Shown here in pieces: positions 1-8,289 of a stretch of 64,000 nucleotides of DNA. The notes under the pieces are model-generated. The model saw only the letters and a program-made list of their open reading frames with translations. It made no database searches and was not told where the DNA came from. Made by a program: the position numbers and the translations under genes. The DNA lies in NCBI GenBank assembly GCA_963751355.1, contig CAVVVS010000111.1, positions 62,001 to 126,000 on the forward strand, in the 5' to 3' direction. The DNA comes from CAVVVS01 sp963751355. GTDB taxonomy: Bacteria; Bacteroidota; Ignavibacteria; Ignavibacteriales; Ignavibacteriaceae. The stretch's first letter is position 1. Every line of letters starts with the position of its first letter.

Positions 1-841
1 AAAGTCCGGCGGTAAAAACTTTCTTTTTACTAAGTGTATCCGATAGCTTACCAAGCGGATAAGATGATCCGGCATAAACAATGTTGTATAAAATATAACC
101 GCCGATAGCAAGCGGGGCGGAGTGTGAGATGTTTTGAGATTTTAATATTAAGAAAACATCACTGCTGTTGACCAGTGAAAAAAGTGTAAACAACACTAAT
201 ACTGATTTATATGAAGAAGGAGCTTCCGTCCAAAAATTAATATATTTAGATTTAGTCCTTTCTTCATGCGTTACCGCTTTATCCTTAATAAAAAGTGTAA
301 ACGTTACGGCAACGGCTGATGGAAAAAATGCAAGCAGGAAAATCAGTATATAATCGCCGGGATGAAAATGCAAAAAAACTAATGCGGCGGCAGGGCCAAG
401 TACGGCACCCAATGTATCCATTCCCCTGTGAAATCCGAAGATTTCCCCTGAATTATTTTGGGAATAACCGGCAAGCAGAGCATCACGAGGTGCGGTTCTA
501 ACTCCTTTCCCCACTCTGTCGCTGACCCTGGAGAATAGTACTGCCGAAATGTTGGGAAAAATACCCGGCAGAGGTTTTGAGAGCGCAGAGAGTGTGTAGC
601 CTATAGTAACAAAGATTGATCTTTTACCTAATTTATCGGAAAGTCGACCGAAATATCCTTTCAAAAATCCCGAAATAAATTCTGCAATTCCCTCAATTAT
701 TCCAACCATTGCCATTGAGGCGCCTAATACAGATGTAAGGAAAAGAGGAGTTACCGGGTAAAGCATTTCACTCGCCATGTCGGTAAACAAGCTAATTAAT
801 CCCAGTATTATTACCTGCCGCGGAATTTTTTTTAGTGACAT
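1..841 (-). CDS. MFS transporter (partial, C-terminal part outside the window)
   Basis: Reading the minus strand from an ATG at 839-841 gives 280 open codons that run off the left edge, so the C-terminus is missing. The protein is hydrophobic with repeated membrane helices. It shows the loop-2 motif A of the major facilitator superfamily (GRLSDKLGKR, about residues 85-94). It also has a conserved segment RVSDRVGKGVRTAPRDALLA, which is typical of a drug/unknown-substrate subgroup of MFS permeases. It should act as an inner-membrane secondary transporter; the substrate cannot be told. It is transcribed away from the island that starts at 1495. Short plus-strand reading frames inside it (168-501) are antisense shadows. 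Confidence 0.85.
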   Translation of the reverse strand, partial: MSLKKIPRQVIILGLISLFTDMASEMLYPVTPLFLTSVLGASMAMVGIIEGIAEFISGFLKGYFGRLSDKLGKRSIFVTIGYTLSALSKPLPGIFPNISAVLFSRVSDRVGKGVRTAPRDALLAGYSQNNSGEIFGFHRGMDTLGAVLGPAAALVFLHFHPGDYILIFLLAFFPSAVAVTFTLFIKDKAVTHEERTKSKYINFWTEAPSSYKSVLVLFTLFSLVNSSDVFLILKSQNISHSAPLAIGGYILYNIVYAGSSYPLGKLSDTLSKKKVFTAGL

Positions 842-1494
842 AACAATAATTAAAAAGTAAAAATTATAAAAGTATTTATTTTACTGTAGTTCAAAATAAT
901 TTTAGAATTGAGAAAAAACCTGGTATAAAATACAAATTGGACATATTTGTTTTAGTTTCAAATTTAATCCCTCCCTAAAATAACTCTATATTTTTGTTTG
1001 AATTTTTTTGCAGCACTTTTTTACAATCTATACTGACAGAATTCCTTTTTTTTATTTTGAACAGATATTCACGGGACGAAAATTATTAACCTTTTGTTTG
1101 CTATAATTATTTAATTTGCATAAGTTTACCTGGGTTTTGATAAAAGGGAACAGCAATAATATTAACCGCACTAAGACGTACGTATAATTTATTTAGCATA
1201 AGAGATAACATAGTTATTAGTTATTCAGTTAAATAGATTGCTTACCACTCATAAAGGGCGATATCCAATCTAAAAAAGTAATTAGAGCACAAAAAATAAA
1301 TTCAACTTTAATTAATCGGCTTTTTTTTGTGACTGACTATGCGCAGCAGTATAACCGGAGAAAACATAAAATAAGAATAATTAAAGCCATTAAGAATTGA
1401 AGAAGAAAATTTCTTATATAAGGAAGAAATCTAATAGGTTAATAATATATTAGCCCAAGCATAGAAGCCTATCATAAAATACTAAGGTATTTAA
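842..1494. other. Intergenic region between divergent MFS and CBASS genes
   Basis: About 650 AT-rich bases with no convincing gene on either strand, no tRNA-like fold and no clear attC-like site. It must hold the promoters of both divergent units, but no strong -35/-10 pair stood out to me on the CBASS side. No strong Shine-Dalgarno precedes the ATG at 1495. Confidence 0.5.
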
Positions 1495-2550
1495 ATGGGA
1501 TTAATTACAAATCATCAAAAAAGTGTCTCTGAAAAATCTTTTTCTCCAGATAAAATAGTCCAAATTCTTTCACTTGATGGTGGTGGCCTTAAAGGTCTTT
1601 TTTCAGCTGCCGTAATTGAAACATTGGAAGAACAATTAGGTCATTCAATATCAAAGCATTTTGATATCATAACAGGTACGTCTACTGGAGGACTTATCGC
1701 ACTTGGTTTAGGGATAGGAAAATCAGGTAATGAAATCGTTAAATTTTACCAAAATCATGGCCCTAAAATCTTTCCTAATAAAGGGATTCAGAGATTTATA
1801 CGTTTTTTCAGAGGTTGGTTTTTCAATAAATATTCTAATCACTATCTTGAGGAAACATTACATAAACTTTTTTCAATAGAAGGGAAAACTAAAGAACCAA
1901 TATTAGGAGATAGTCTAAAGCGATTAATAATCCCGACCTTTTATGCAGCTTCTTCTCAACCCCGGTTGCTAAAAACACCTCATGACAAAAGGTATCGAAG
2001 TGATTGGAAATTACCAATGTGGGCCGTTGCGATGGCTACTTCAGCAGCACCGACATATCTTCCCAGTTTTAGATTCAATGGAAATACATATCTTGATGGC
2101 GGACTATGGGCTAATAATCCATCACTTGTGGGTGTAATTGAGGCATTAGAAATGGGTGCAAAAATTGAAAATATTCGTGTACTAAATATTTCTACAACAT
2201 CCTCTAATTCGGATTGCTTAGTTTTCAATTTCCCTTTATTACCATTTAAGGCCTCTTATGGACGTCTTGGAAAACTTCCCTGGGCTACTAAAATTTTAAC
2301 AATAATGATGCAAGCTAATAGTTATTCAACAACAAATATGTATTTGCGCCAAATGCTTTCAGAAGGTAATTTAGCAGTTATCGATGATCATATTAATTTG
2401 GGACATGCAGCGCTTGACGATATTAATTATGACGAATTCTACACTCGTGGGAAAAGTGCAGGAGAACTAGCAAAAAATAGTGTTAGTAATTATTTCGATC
2501 ATAGTGCAACAGAATACATACCAAGTAAGGAGGCTATGGAAAATGGATAA
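1495..2550 (+). CDS. capV: Patatin-like phospholipase, CBASS effector (CapV-type)
   Basis: A 351-residue patatin-family lipid acyl hydrolase. Visible catalytic elements are the oxyanion-hole glycine run (SLDGGGLKG, residues 27-35), the nucleophile elbow GTSTGG with Ser63, and the catalytic Asp of the DGG motif at about residue 201. There is no signal peptide, so it acts from the cytoplasm on membrane phospholipids. Its stop codon overlaps the start of a CD-NTase gene by 8 bases. That arrangement is the classic two-gene CBASS with a CapV effector: the cyclic nucleotide made by the second gene after phage infection activates the phospholipase, which destroys the membrane and kills the cell. The CBASS role is inferred from family and pairing; the catalytic motifs are seen directly. 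Confidence 0.9.
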   Translation: MGLITNHQKSVSEKSFSPDKIVQILSLDGGGLKGLFSAAVIETLEEQLGHSISKHFDIITGTSTGGLIALGLGIGKSGNEIVKFYQNHGPKIFPNKGIQRFIRFFRGWFFNKYSNHYLEETLHKLFSIEGKTKEPILGDSLKRLIIPTFYAASSQPRLLKTPHDKRYRSDWKLPMWAVAMATSAAPTYLPSFRFNGNTYLDGGLWANNPSLVGVIEALEMGAKIENIRVLNISTTSSNSDCLVFNFPLLPFKASYGRLGKLPWATKILTIMMQANSYSTTNMYLRQMLSEGNLAVIDDHINLGHAALDDINYDEFYTRGKSAGELAKNSVSNYFDHSATEYIPSKEAMENG

Positions 2551-4033
2551 ATTGAACGAAGAAAAAATCCTTGAATCTGCTTTATCGAATCTAGATATAT
2601 CTCCGACTGATTTTGAATTAGCTAGAAAACGTTATTTATCCATTGCGCAATATCTCGAAAGTGGCAACTACGAATCTGGAAGTAATATTGATATTTATTT
2701 GCAAGGATCATTTAGACTTGGTACTGTGATTAGACCTTATCGGAATAAACAAAATGCAGATTATGATATAGATCAGGTTTGTGAAATTAATGGGAATGAT
2801 ACAACTCCGAGTCAGTTAAAACATGATGTTGGAGATTGGCTTAATGAGAATGAGAACTATAAAAGTATGTTAGATGAGGAAGGTCGCCGGTGTTGGACTT
2901 TAAAGTATGCGTCATCTGATGGTCGTCCAGGATTCCATCTTGATATATTACCTGCACGCCTTGAAAACGAGCTATCTCCTAAAATAAGTATCACTCATAA
3001 AGTTGAAAAAAATTATGCGTGGCGCTCGAGCAATCCAAAGGGATATTATAACTGGTTCAAAAATATAAATACTTTTGAGAGCCTTTTATTTGAAGAACAG
3101 AGGAAGGCAATTTACTCAGGAAATATGGAACTATATGAATCAGTTAATGATGTTCCTAAGCAATTAATTCGAACTTCCCTTCAACGCTCAATTCAATTAT
3201 TAAAGCGACATAGAGATGTATTTTTTGACTTAAATGAATACAAGCCAATATCAATAATTATAACTACAATTTGTGCTCATAAATATCAAAAGAAAGGCGT
3301 TCTAGCTACTGTTAAAAGTTTTGGGGACTATGTTGCAAATAGACTAGAATTATTAATGAGCGGACAGTCATTACCCATTGATAATGTATTAGATTATATA
3401 GACAACAAATGGGTTGTTAGGAATCCCACCAACGGTAATGAAAATTTCGCTGATAAATGGACAAAAAACTCTCAGCTTTCAAAAAACTTTTTTGCATGGA
3501 TTTATCAGCTAAGAAGAGATATTGATGCTTTTAGAGAATCAAAATTAGTTAAGGAACTGAATTTAGTCTCTTTATTTGCCCAAGAAAACGTTAGTAGTTA
3601 TCGGGAAATATTAACCAATCAGATGATGGATGGCAATGTAGAAAGCAAAAAGAAGTTTCTTGATTTAATTCATCAAGGAATAGAGGGCAAGATTTCCTGG
3701 GGTGTAATAGAAAAAATAGCTAAGCGTAATGTTGATAAAGTTCAAAAGCAAGAGCCAGAAGACATTGCTTGGGTAAATTATTATCAGGTTAAAATTCATT
3801 CTGGGAAAGGCATTTCAGAAACGGAGAAGTCCCATATTAAAAGCATTTTGTCCAGAAATGAAAATCGGGCTGACTTTAAGTTCTGTTGTAATTTACTTTT
3901 AGGATCAGCATCAAACACGATGTTGCGTGATTGTATTAAATCAAGGAATGATGAAGTTCTTAGCTGGCCTATAATTAGACTAGCTAAGGATCAAATTAAA
4001 GAAAATAGCAGCACAATAATACCAGAATTATAA
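2543..4033 (+). CDS. CD-NTase, CBASS cyclic oligonucleotide synthase (SMODS family)
   Basis: I chose the ATG at 2543 (496 residues) because AGGAGG at 2526-2531 lies just upstream and the protein then begins with the expected helical segment. The nucleotidyltransferase signature is complete: GS in YLQGSFRLGT (Gly55-Ser56), the DxD pair Asp75/Asp77 in DYDID, and the third acidic residue Asp134 in FHLDILPAR. This matches the SMODS/CD-NTase fold that makes cyclic di- or trinucleotide signals. The C-terminal third is helical and might be an oligonucleotide sensor or regulatory domain, but I cannot assign it. It is translationally coupled to the patatin gene upstream. No Cap2/Cap3 ubiquitin-like accessory genes or HORMA/TRIP13 genes follow, so this would be a minimal (type I) CBASS. 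Clade and product nucleotide cannot be told by eye. Confidence 0.9.
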   Translation: MDKLNEEKILESALSNLDISPTDFELARKRYLSIAQYLESGNYESGSNIDIYLQGSFRLGTVIRPYRNKQNADYDIDQVCEINGNDTTPSQLKHDVGDWLNENENYKSMLDEEGRRCWTLKYASSDGRPGFHLDILPARLENELSPKISITHKVEKNYAWRSSNPKGYYNWFKNINTFESLLFEEQRKAIYSGNMELYESVNDVPKQLIRTSLQRSIQLLKRHRDVFFDLNEYKPISIIITTICAHKYQKKGVLATVKSFGDYVANRLELLMSGQSLPIDNVLDYIDNKWVVRNPTNGNENFADKWTKNSQLSKNFFAWIYQLRRDIDAFRESKLVKELNLVSLFAQENVSSYREILTNQMMDGNVESKKKFLDLIHQGIEGKISWGVIEKIAKRNVDKVQKQEPEDIAWVNYYQVKIHSGKGISETEKSHIKSILSRNENRADFKFCCNLLLGSASNTMLRDCIKSRNDEVLSWPIIRLAKDQIKENSSTIIPEL

Positions 4034-4064
4034 CGATGGAGGAACTAAGTTATCTTCAAAATGT

Positions 4065-4304
4065 TGGGCTAACAAGCCAATCAAGCGGACGCCATTTTCG
4101 CATTCGATAATTTATAAATTTTAGAATTAGTCGTTCCGTTTCGGCTAACTTGTTCAAAGTAGTTGTACTAATTTAAATAACTTGCAAACAGTGCTTGCGA
4201 AGAAAGATAAGCATCCCGACAAGTCGGGACTAAATCTTCGGCAGTAGTGGTTCTATTTGGCATTCTTGTTCTGGGCTTCAGTTTAGGCACAACGCCGTTA
4301 GGGC
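4065..4304 (+). repeat. attC-like recombination site, copy 1 (240 bp)
   Basis: The left end (GGCTAACAA at 4067-4075, then TCAAGCGGACGC at 4081-4092) closely matches the 5' half of integron attC sites, which read roughly GCCTAACAA...TCAAGCSGACGC. The right end has GGCTTCAGTTTAGGC followed by GTTAGGG at 4297-4303, close to the core GTTRRRY where cassettes are cut. The interior carries a stretch almost identical to copy 2 (conserved from about 4141 to 4230), including the palindrome TCCCGACAAGTCGGGA at 4214-4229. The site lies directly after the CBASS operon. The central region is longer than a typical attC, and left-right pairing is only partial by eye. No integrase gene is in the window. Confidence 0.55.
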
Positions 4305-4353
4305 AGTATAAATCTTTAAAATTGTTAATGCATAATATTTAAGGGTTAAAACA

Positions 4354-4722
4354 ATGATCAAAATAATTTCTATTCTTCTTTCTTTTTTTATTATTGGATG
4401 TTGTCCCAATTACAATTATTCATCATTTAGTATCAAAGACGAATTCGTCGGAGTTTGGCATGTTAGTAATATTAAAGACGCTACACTTCGAATATATCCA
4501 AAGGAAAATCATATTTATTTGCTGAAATTTGAAAATGGGGATTTTAGGTGGGAAGGCATTGGTTATCAGAACGAGAATAATATTATTGCAATATTCAGAT
4601 ACAAGAATGTCAACCAACAAGGTTTTGTTACTTTCACATTAGAGCGCAACAATAAAATGAGCTATGTCTCAAGAAGTCAAGATGGTTCAATCAGATCAAG
4701 CGGTTATTATCTTAAATATTAA
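4354..4722 (+). CDS. Small lipoprotein, function unknown (cassette-borne)
   Basis: A 122-residue protein with a lipoprotein signal peptide: charged start (MIK), hydrophobic core, then a lipobox ending in IIGC with Cys16 as the likely lipidated residue and a second Cys directly after. The mature part is short, rich in aromatic and beta-prone residues, with alternating patterns (DATLRIYP, HIYLLKFE) that suggest a small lipocalin- or beta-sandwich-like fold. I recognise no family. It stands alone between attC-like copies 1 and 2, which is the layout of a single-gene integron cassette. It probably sits on the periplasmic face of a membrane. Confidence 0.65.
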   Translation: MIKIISILLSFFIIGCCPNYNYSSFSIKDEFVGVWHVSNIKDATLRIYPKENHIYLLKFENGDFRWEGIGYQNENNIIAIFRYKNVNQQGFVTFTLERNNKMSYVSRSQDGSIRSSGYYLKY

Positions 4723-4723
4723 T

Positions 4724-4975
4724 TTGAACATACAAGCCAATCAAACGGACGCCGTTTTCGCTTTCGGCAATTTATAAATTTTAATGTTAGTTGTTCCCCC
4801 GACAAGTCGGGGCAGGCTGTTTCGGCAAACTTGTTCAAAGTAGTTGTACTAATTAATAAACTTGCAAACAGTGCTTGCGAAGAAAGATAAGCATCCCGAC
4901 AAGTCGGGACTATATCCTTGGCGTTATTTTTTTAATCTGTATTGCTATTCCGGGCGGCGGTTTAGCCTTTAGCCT
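4724..4975 (+). repeat. attC-like recombination site, copy 2 (diverged, with palindrome insertion)
   Basis: Begins with ACAAGCCAATCAAACGGACGC (4732-4752), nearly the same as the left end of copy 1. It shares about 90 nearly identical bases in the middle (4819-4910), including the palindrome at 4894-4909. Compared with copy 1 it has 21 extra bases at 4798-4818 (CCCGACAAGTCGGGG plus CAGGCT). The right end, CCGGGCGGCGGTTTAGCC at 4950-4967, parallels copy 1 but lacks a proper GTTRRRY core, so this site may be inactive. The long open frame that seems to extend the next gene upstream to 4875 is only read-through of this repeat. Confidence 0.5.
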
Positions 4976-4997
4976 GCTTAAATATGGAGTGATGAAA

Positions 4998-6263
4998 ATG
5001 AAAACAACTATAAAATATTTAAGTTTAATATTAGTTTATACATATATAGTCTTCCAATTAACTTCCTGTAAAGAAAAATCACCAACCGAACCAGTAACAC
5101 AAAATCCCAGATCCGCTTCATGGGAAAAAGATATTGATTATTTTAGTTCACAATTAAAGGCTAAACAATACGGATTTTCATCGCTTATCTCTGAAGAAAG
5201 TTTTGATAATATTTTAGGCAATCTTAAAAGTTCAATTGAATCACTTCAAGATTATGAAATCTATTTAAGGCTTCAACAATCAATTGCCTCGCTTAAAGTT
5301 GCGCATCTTATATGCTATCCTTCCTCAACCCGGAAGTTACATTTCCTTCCTTTTTTTACTTACATTTTCCCTGATGGTGTTTATATAATAATGGCGGATC
5401 AAAATAATTCCGGGTTATTAGGTAAAAAAATAATTAGTATCGGCGGCATAACAATTCAGACTGTAGAAGATTCGCTAAAAAAAATAATTTCATATGAGAA
5501 TGATTATTGGTTTGAAGATCAAGTTCCGCAGGCACTATGCTGTGTAGAGATTTTAAAATATTATGGTTTTACCGGTACTCTTTCAAGCGTAGATTTAGAG
5601 GTTGAGGGCGTGGGAAAATTGACTGTAACTTCTGCGGAAAAATACCCTAACGATATTACATCCGGAATGAATAATGTCCTGGATGGGAAAACCGTGCCTT
5701 TATATTTACAAAATCAATCAAGTTATTATTGGTCTTCATTTATAGCAGCTAATATTACGCTCTATATAAAGTATAATAAATGTGCAAACTCAACTACTAG
5801 TTCCTTTGACGTTTTTACTAACGGCATAATAAATTTTATTTCCTCACATCAAGTTGATAAAGTAATCGTTGATCTTAGAAATAACGGGGGAGGCAATTCA
5901 TCAATAATAAATCCGCTGTTGAATTATTTGCAGGGTTCCTCAATTAATCAAAGGGGGAAATTATTTGTTGTAACTAATAGAGGTACATTCTCTTCTGCTT
6001 TGTTGAATTCAATTTCATTTAAGCAAACCACCAATTGTATTCTTGTAGGTGAGCCAACAGGTGGAAAACCAAATTCATACGGAGAGGTTTTTACTTTTTC
6101 ACTGCCTTACTCCGGGATTGTTGTACAATACTGCACCAAATATATTAACACAATTAATAATGATCCCGCATCGTTATTCCCTGATTATGATGTGGAAATA
6201 TCTTTTAATGATTTTGTGAATTGTAAAGACCCGGTATTGGATTTCATTTTAAACTTTAAATAA
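4998..6263 (+). CDS. S41-family peptidase, lipoprotein
   Basis: I place the start at the ATG at 4998, with GGAG at 4986-4989 (an ATG at 4992 is the alternative); frames further upstream lie inside the repeat. About 421 residues. A lipoprotein signal ends in a lipobox (QLTSC), so the protein is anchored by Cys and exported. The C-terminal half carries the S41 (tail-specific protease/tricorn-like) core: KVIVDLRNNGGGN, the serine segment RGTFSSALLNS, and VGEPTGGKPNSYGE. These are typical of Bacteroidota S41 lipoproteins that cut peptides in the periplasm or at the surface. No classical PDZ domain is obvious, although the middle segment (KKIISIGGITIQTVEDSL) looks like a PDZ remnant. The gene lies between attC-like copies 2 and 3 as a single-gene cassette. 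Confidence 0.8.
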   Translation: MKTTIKYLSLILVYTYIVFQLTSCKEKSPTEPVTQNPRSASWEKDIDYFSSQLKAKQYGFSSLISEESFDNILGNLKSSIESLQDYEIYLRLQQSIASLKVAHLICYPSSTRKLHFLPFFTYIFPDGVYIIMADQNNSGLLGKKIISIGGITIQTVEDSLKKIISYENDYWFEDQVPQALCCVEILKYYGFTGTLSSVDLEVEGVGKLTVTSAEKYPNDITSGMNNVLDGKTVPLYLQNQSSYYWSSFIAANITLYIKYNKCANSTTSSFDVFTNGIINFISSHQVDKVIVDLRNNGGGNSSIINPLLNYLQGSSINQRGKLFVVTNRGTFSSALLNSISFKQTTNCILVGEPTGGKPNSYGEVFTFSLPYSGIVVQYCTKYINTINNDPASLFPDYDVEISFNDFVNCKDPVLDFILNFK

Positions 6264-6354
6264 ATTTAGAATATTATTCTTTTTAATAAACTTGAAAATC
6301 AGAAATATAATCGAACGACAATAGATTAAATAAATCAACTTTGTACTTAAAAAT

Positions 6355-6480
6355 ATCAGCCTAAAAAGTGGTTCAAGGCGACAGTGTTTTCGCACTTGGC
6401 ATTTGTGCAGTTTAAAAGTTTGTAATTCCGTTTCGGCTTTGTTGTTCCGGGCGGTGGCTTATCGGCAACGCCGTTAAACG
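6355..6480 (+). repeat. attC-like recombination site, copy 3 (shorter)
   Basis: Placed between two lipoprotein genes. The left end has GGTTCAAGGCGACAG (6370-6384), recalling the TCAAGCSGACGC box. The right end has GTTCCGGGCGGTGGCTTATC, then GGCAACGCCGTTAAAC ending at 6479, with GTTAAAC (6473-6479) an exact GTTRRRY core. It shares the TTCCGTTTCGGCT and GCAACGCCGTTA elements with copy 1 but lacks the long conserved middle and its palindromes. Related by shared motifs, not by full-length identity. Confidence 0.45.
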
Positions 6481-6523
6481 ATAGTATCATTCTATCACTT
6501 TCATTAAAATAGGGGATTTGGGT

Positions 6524-7135
6524 ATGAAGTCTTATAAATATTTTTATATCTTATTTCTTGGTATTGCAACCTTTATTAATGGCTGCATGTCATACACTAC
6601 TTTGCAAAGTGCAAAAACATTGAAACCTGGCAAGGTTATCCTTGGAGGTGGGGCTGCTATTCCAATTTCTAATAATGAGGCTCAATTCTATCCAGAGCTA
6701 AACGCCCGGGTTGGTATATTTAATCATATGGATATAGGTGTAAAATACTCAGTTCCCTCACTGATTTTCCTGGATGGGAAGTACCAAATTATAGAAAAAC
6801 CATTTTATCTTTCGGCTGATTTAGGATGGTCATATTATTCTTATTCCGGCGGGATTGGTGATTCGAAAGGAACATTTACGGGCTGGTATCCAATGATAAT
6901 TGTTGGACAAGACCATTGGTACGCTGCTGTAAAAGAAGTTTATTTTACTACCCAAGGAGAAATTAATGTTTTTGGGCTTTATAAATACAATGATTCTGGC
7001 TGGATTAGTACTAATGTTGTAGTTGGCGGGATTATAGGGACAAATGTCAGATTACTTCCAGAAATAAATTTTATTATTCCAGATAAAGGCAAGGTTCTCT
7101 TTGTTCCGGCTCTCGGATTACAATTTGCCCTTTAA
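6524..7135 (+). CDS. Putative outer-membrane lipoprotein (cassette-borne), unknown function
   Basis: Start at the ATG at 6524, seven bases after AGGGGA (6511-6516); a TTG two codons earlier is a poorer choice. About 203 residues. The lipoprotein signal ends in a lipobox (FINGC). The mature part alternates short amphipathic beta segments with glycine turns (GKVILGGGAAIPI, ARVGIFNHMDIGVKYSV, WISTNVVVGGIIGTN) and ends LFVPALGLQFAL, with a terminal aromatic and hydrophobic pattern as in small outer-membrane beta-barrels. I recognise no named family. It is the last gene of the repeat-bounded island. Confidence 0.6.
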   Translation: MKSYKYFYILFLGIATFINGCMSYTTLQSAKTLKPGKVILGGGAAIPISNNEAQFYPELNARVGIFNHMDIGVKYSVPSLIFLDGKYQIIEKPFYLSADLGWSYYSYSGGIGDSKGTFTGWYPMIIVGQDHWYAAVKEVYFTTQGEINVFGLYKYNDSGWISTNVVVGGIIGTNVRLLPEINFIIPDKGKVLFVPALGLQFAL

Positions 7136-7213
7136 TTGCTTATAATTCATTTTAAACCAAAATGCGGATAGATAAACAATAATTGAAGAAATTAATTTTC
7201 TCTTAAAATATTT

Positions 7214-7222
7214 GGCTAACAA
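7214..7222 (+). repeat. Possible truncated attC 5' box
   Basis: GGCTAACAA occurs once more, 78 bases after the stop of the last island gene. This is where a further attC would be expected, but no matching right half follows. It may be a decayed end of the cassette array or chance. Confidence 0.2.
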
Positions 7223-7315
7223 TATCTAATGAATTTTCATACCCTCCTTTGTAATTTATAATAAATACAAGATCTGATTTTAGTAACAACAATCCATATA
7301 ATCTTAATAGAACAA

Positions 7316-7346
7316 TTGAAGTAGACCCCGTGCTTTAGTAACTTTA
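7316..7346 (+). promoter_or_regulatory. Predicted promoter of tpiA
   Basis: TTGAAG (7316-7321), a 17-base spacer, then TAACTTTA (7339-7346). It fits the TTGnnn-N16/17-TAnnTTT pattern seen in front of several other genes here and lies about 50 bases upstream of the tpiA start. Confidence 0.45.
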
Positions 7347-7393
7347 ACTGCTGAATATTTGAAAATAATTTTTCATTAAACTCTGAGGAAAAT

Positions 7394-8149
7394 ATGCGTA
7401 GAAAAGTAATAGCCGGTAATTGGAAAATGAATAATGATATTACCGCTTCACAGAATCTTATAACAAAATTGACTGCCGGACTCGGAAAGGACGAACTTAA
7501 TTGCGATGTAATTATCTGTCCGCCTTTTACTTCTTTACAGGAGGCGCACTCCCTGTTAAAAGGAACTAAAATAAAATTGGGTGCGCAAAATATGTATTTT
7601 GAAGACGGCGGCGCTTTCACCGGTGAAATATCACCTTCCATGCTTAAAGGAGCCGGTTGTGAGTACGTAATTTTGGGGCATTCCGAGCGAAGGGCAATTT
7701 TCGGAGAAACCGATGAAGTAATAAATAAGAAAATTAAAAAAGCTCTTCAAAGCGGATTAAAACCGATCTTCTGCGTAGGTGAAACTCTGGAACAAAGAGA
7801 ATCGGGCATTATGAAAGATGTTGTAAAAAAACAGGTGATAGGCGGATTGGAACAAATTTCTCTCGGTGAACTAAGCAGTATAATAATTGCATATGAGCCT
7901 GTTTGGGCTATAGGAACCGGAAAAACTGCATCTCCGGCACAAGCCCAGGAAGTTCATGAGTTCATCCGCGGTTTAATTTCAGAGGAATATACTCCCGAAG
8001 CGGCGGAAAATCTGATCATTCAATATGGCGGCAGCGTAAAACCGGAAAACGCCACCGAGCTGTTGTCTCAAAATGATATAGATGGTGCGCTTGTCGGCGG
8101 TGCTTGTTTAAAGGCTGAGTCGTTTATCGGCATAATTAAATCAGCTTAA
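7394..8149 (+). CDS. tpiA: Triosephosphate isomerase
   Basis: Interconverts dihydroxyacetone phosphate and glyceraldehyde 3-phosphate in glycolysis and gluconeogenesis, in the cytoplasm. The 251-residue length is typical. All key residues are visible: Asn9 and Lys11 in GNWKM, the catalytic His96 in GHSERR, the catalytic base Glu168 in AYEPVWAIGTGKT (which also contains flexible loop 6), and the phosphate-binding QYGGSV and GALVGGA segments near the C-terminus. GAGGA at 7385-7389 supports the ATG at 7394. It is followed by a hairpin terminator, so it is probably transcribed alone. Confidence 0.98.
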   Translation: MRRKVIAGNWKMNNDITASQNLITKLTAGLGKDELNCDVIICPPFTSLQEAHSLLKGTKIKLGAQNMYFEDGGAFTGEISPSMLKGAGCEYVILGHSERRAIFGETDEVINKKIKKALQSGLKPIFCVGETLEQRESGIMKDVVKKQVIGGLEQISLGELSSIIIAYEPVWAIGTGKTASPAQAQEVHEFIRGLISEEYTPEAAENLIIQYGGSVKPENATELLSQNDIDGALVGGACLKAESFIGIIKSA

Positions 8150-8172
8150 TTTATTATATCTCAATATATTAT

Positions 8173-8215
8173 AAGAGGCGGCTATTAGGAAAATATTATA
8201 TGCCGCCTTAAACTT
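8173..8215 (+). terminator. Rho-independent-like terminator after tpiA
   Basis: Stem AGGCGGC (8176-8182) pairs with GCCGCCT (8202-8208), flanked by extra TAAG/TTAA pairing and followed by an AAACTTTTT run. The loop is long (19 bases). Confidence 0.6.
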
Positions 8216-8222
8216 TTTACAT

Positions 8223-8252
8223 TGCTTTCCCCTGCTTTGTTTAGTATATTTC
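8223..8252 (+). promoter_or_regulatory. Predicted promoter of the GH2-like/smc unit
   Basis: TTGCTT (8223-8228), a 16-base spacer, then TATATTTC (8245-8252), 38 bases before the ATG at 8290. Same architecture as the other promoters predicted in this window. Confidence 0.4.
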
Positions 8253-8289
8253 TCGGTTTAATTATTATAATTAAGGATGAATTATACGG

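Noticed and set aside
168..501. Two short plus-strand reading frames near the left edge
   Set aside because: They lie antisense inside the clearly coding MFS gene on the minus strand and have no start signals.
4875..4997. N-terminal extension of the S41 peptidase
   Set aside because: These codons are translation of attC-like copy 2 itself, and the lipoprotein signal begins at 4992/4998.
6365..6385. TPsiC-arm-like sequence suggesting a tRNA
   Set aside because: No acceptor, D or anticodon stem fits around it; it is part of the attC-like repeat.
4065..7222. A complete integron
   Set aside because: No tyrosine integrase, attI site or Pc promoter is visible; at most this is a cluster of attC-like sites.
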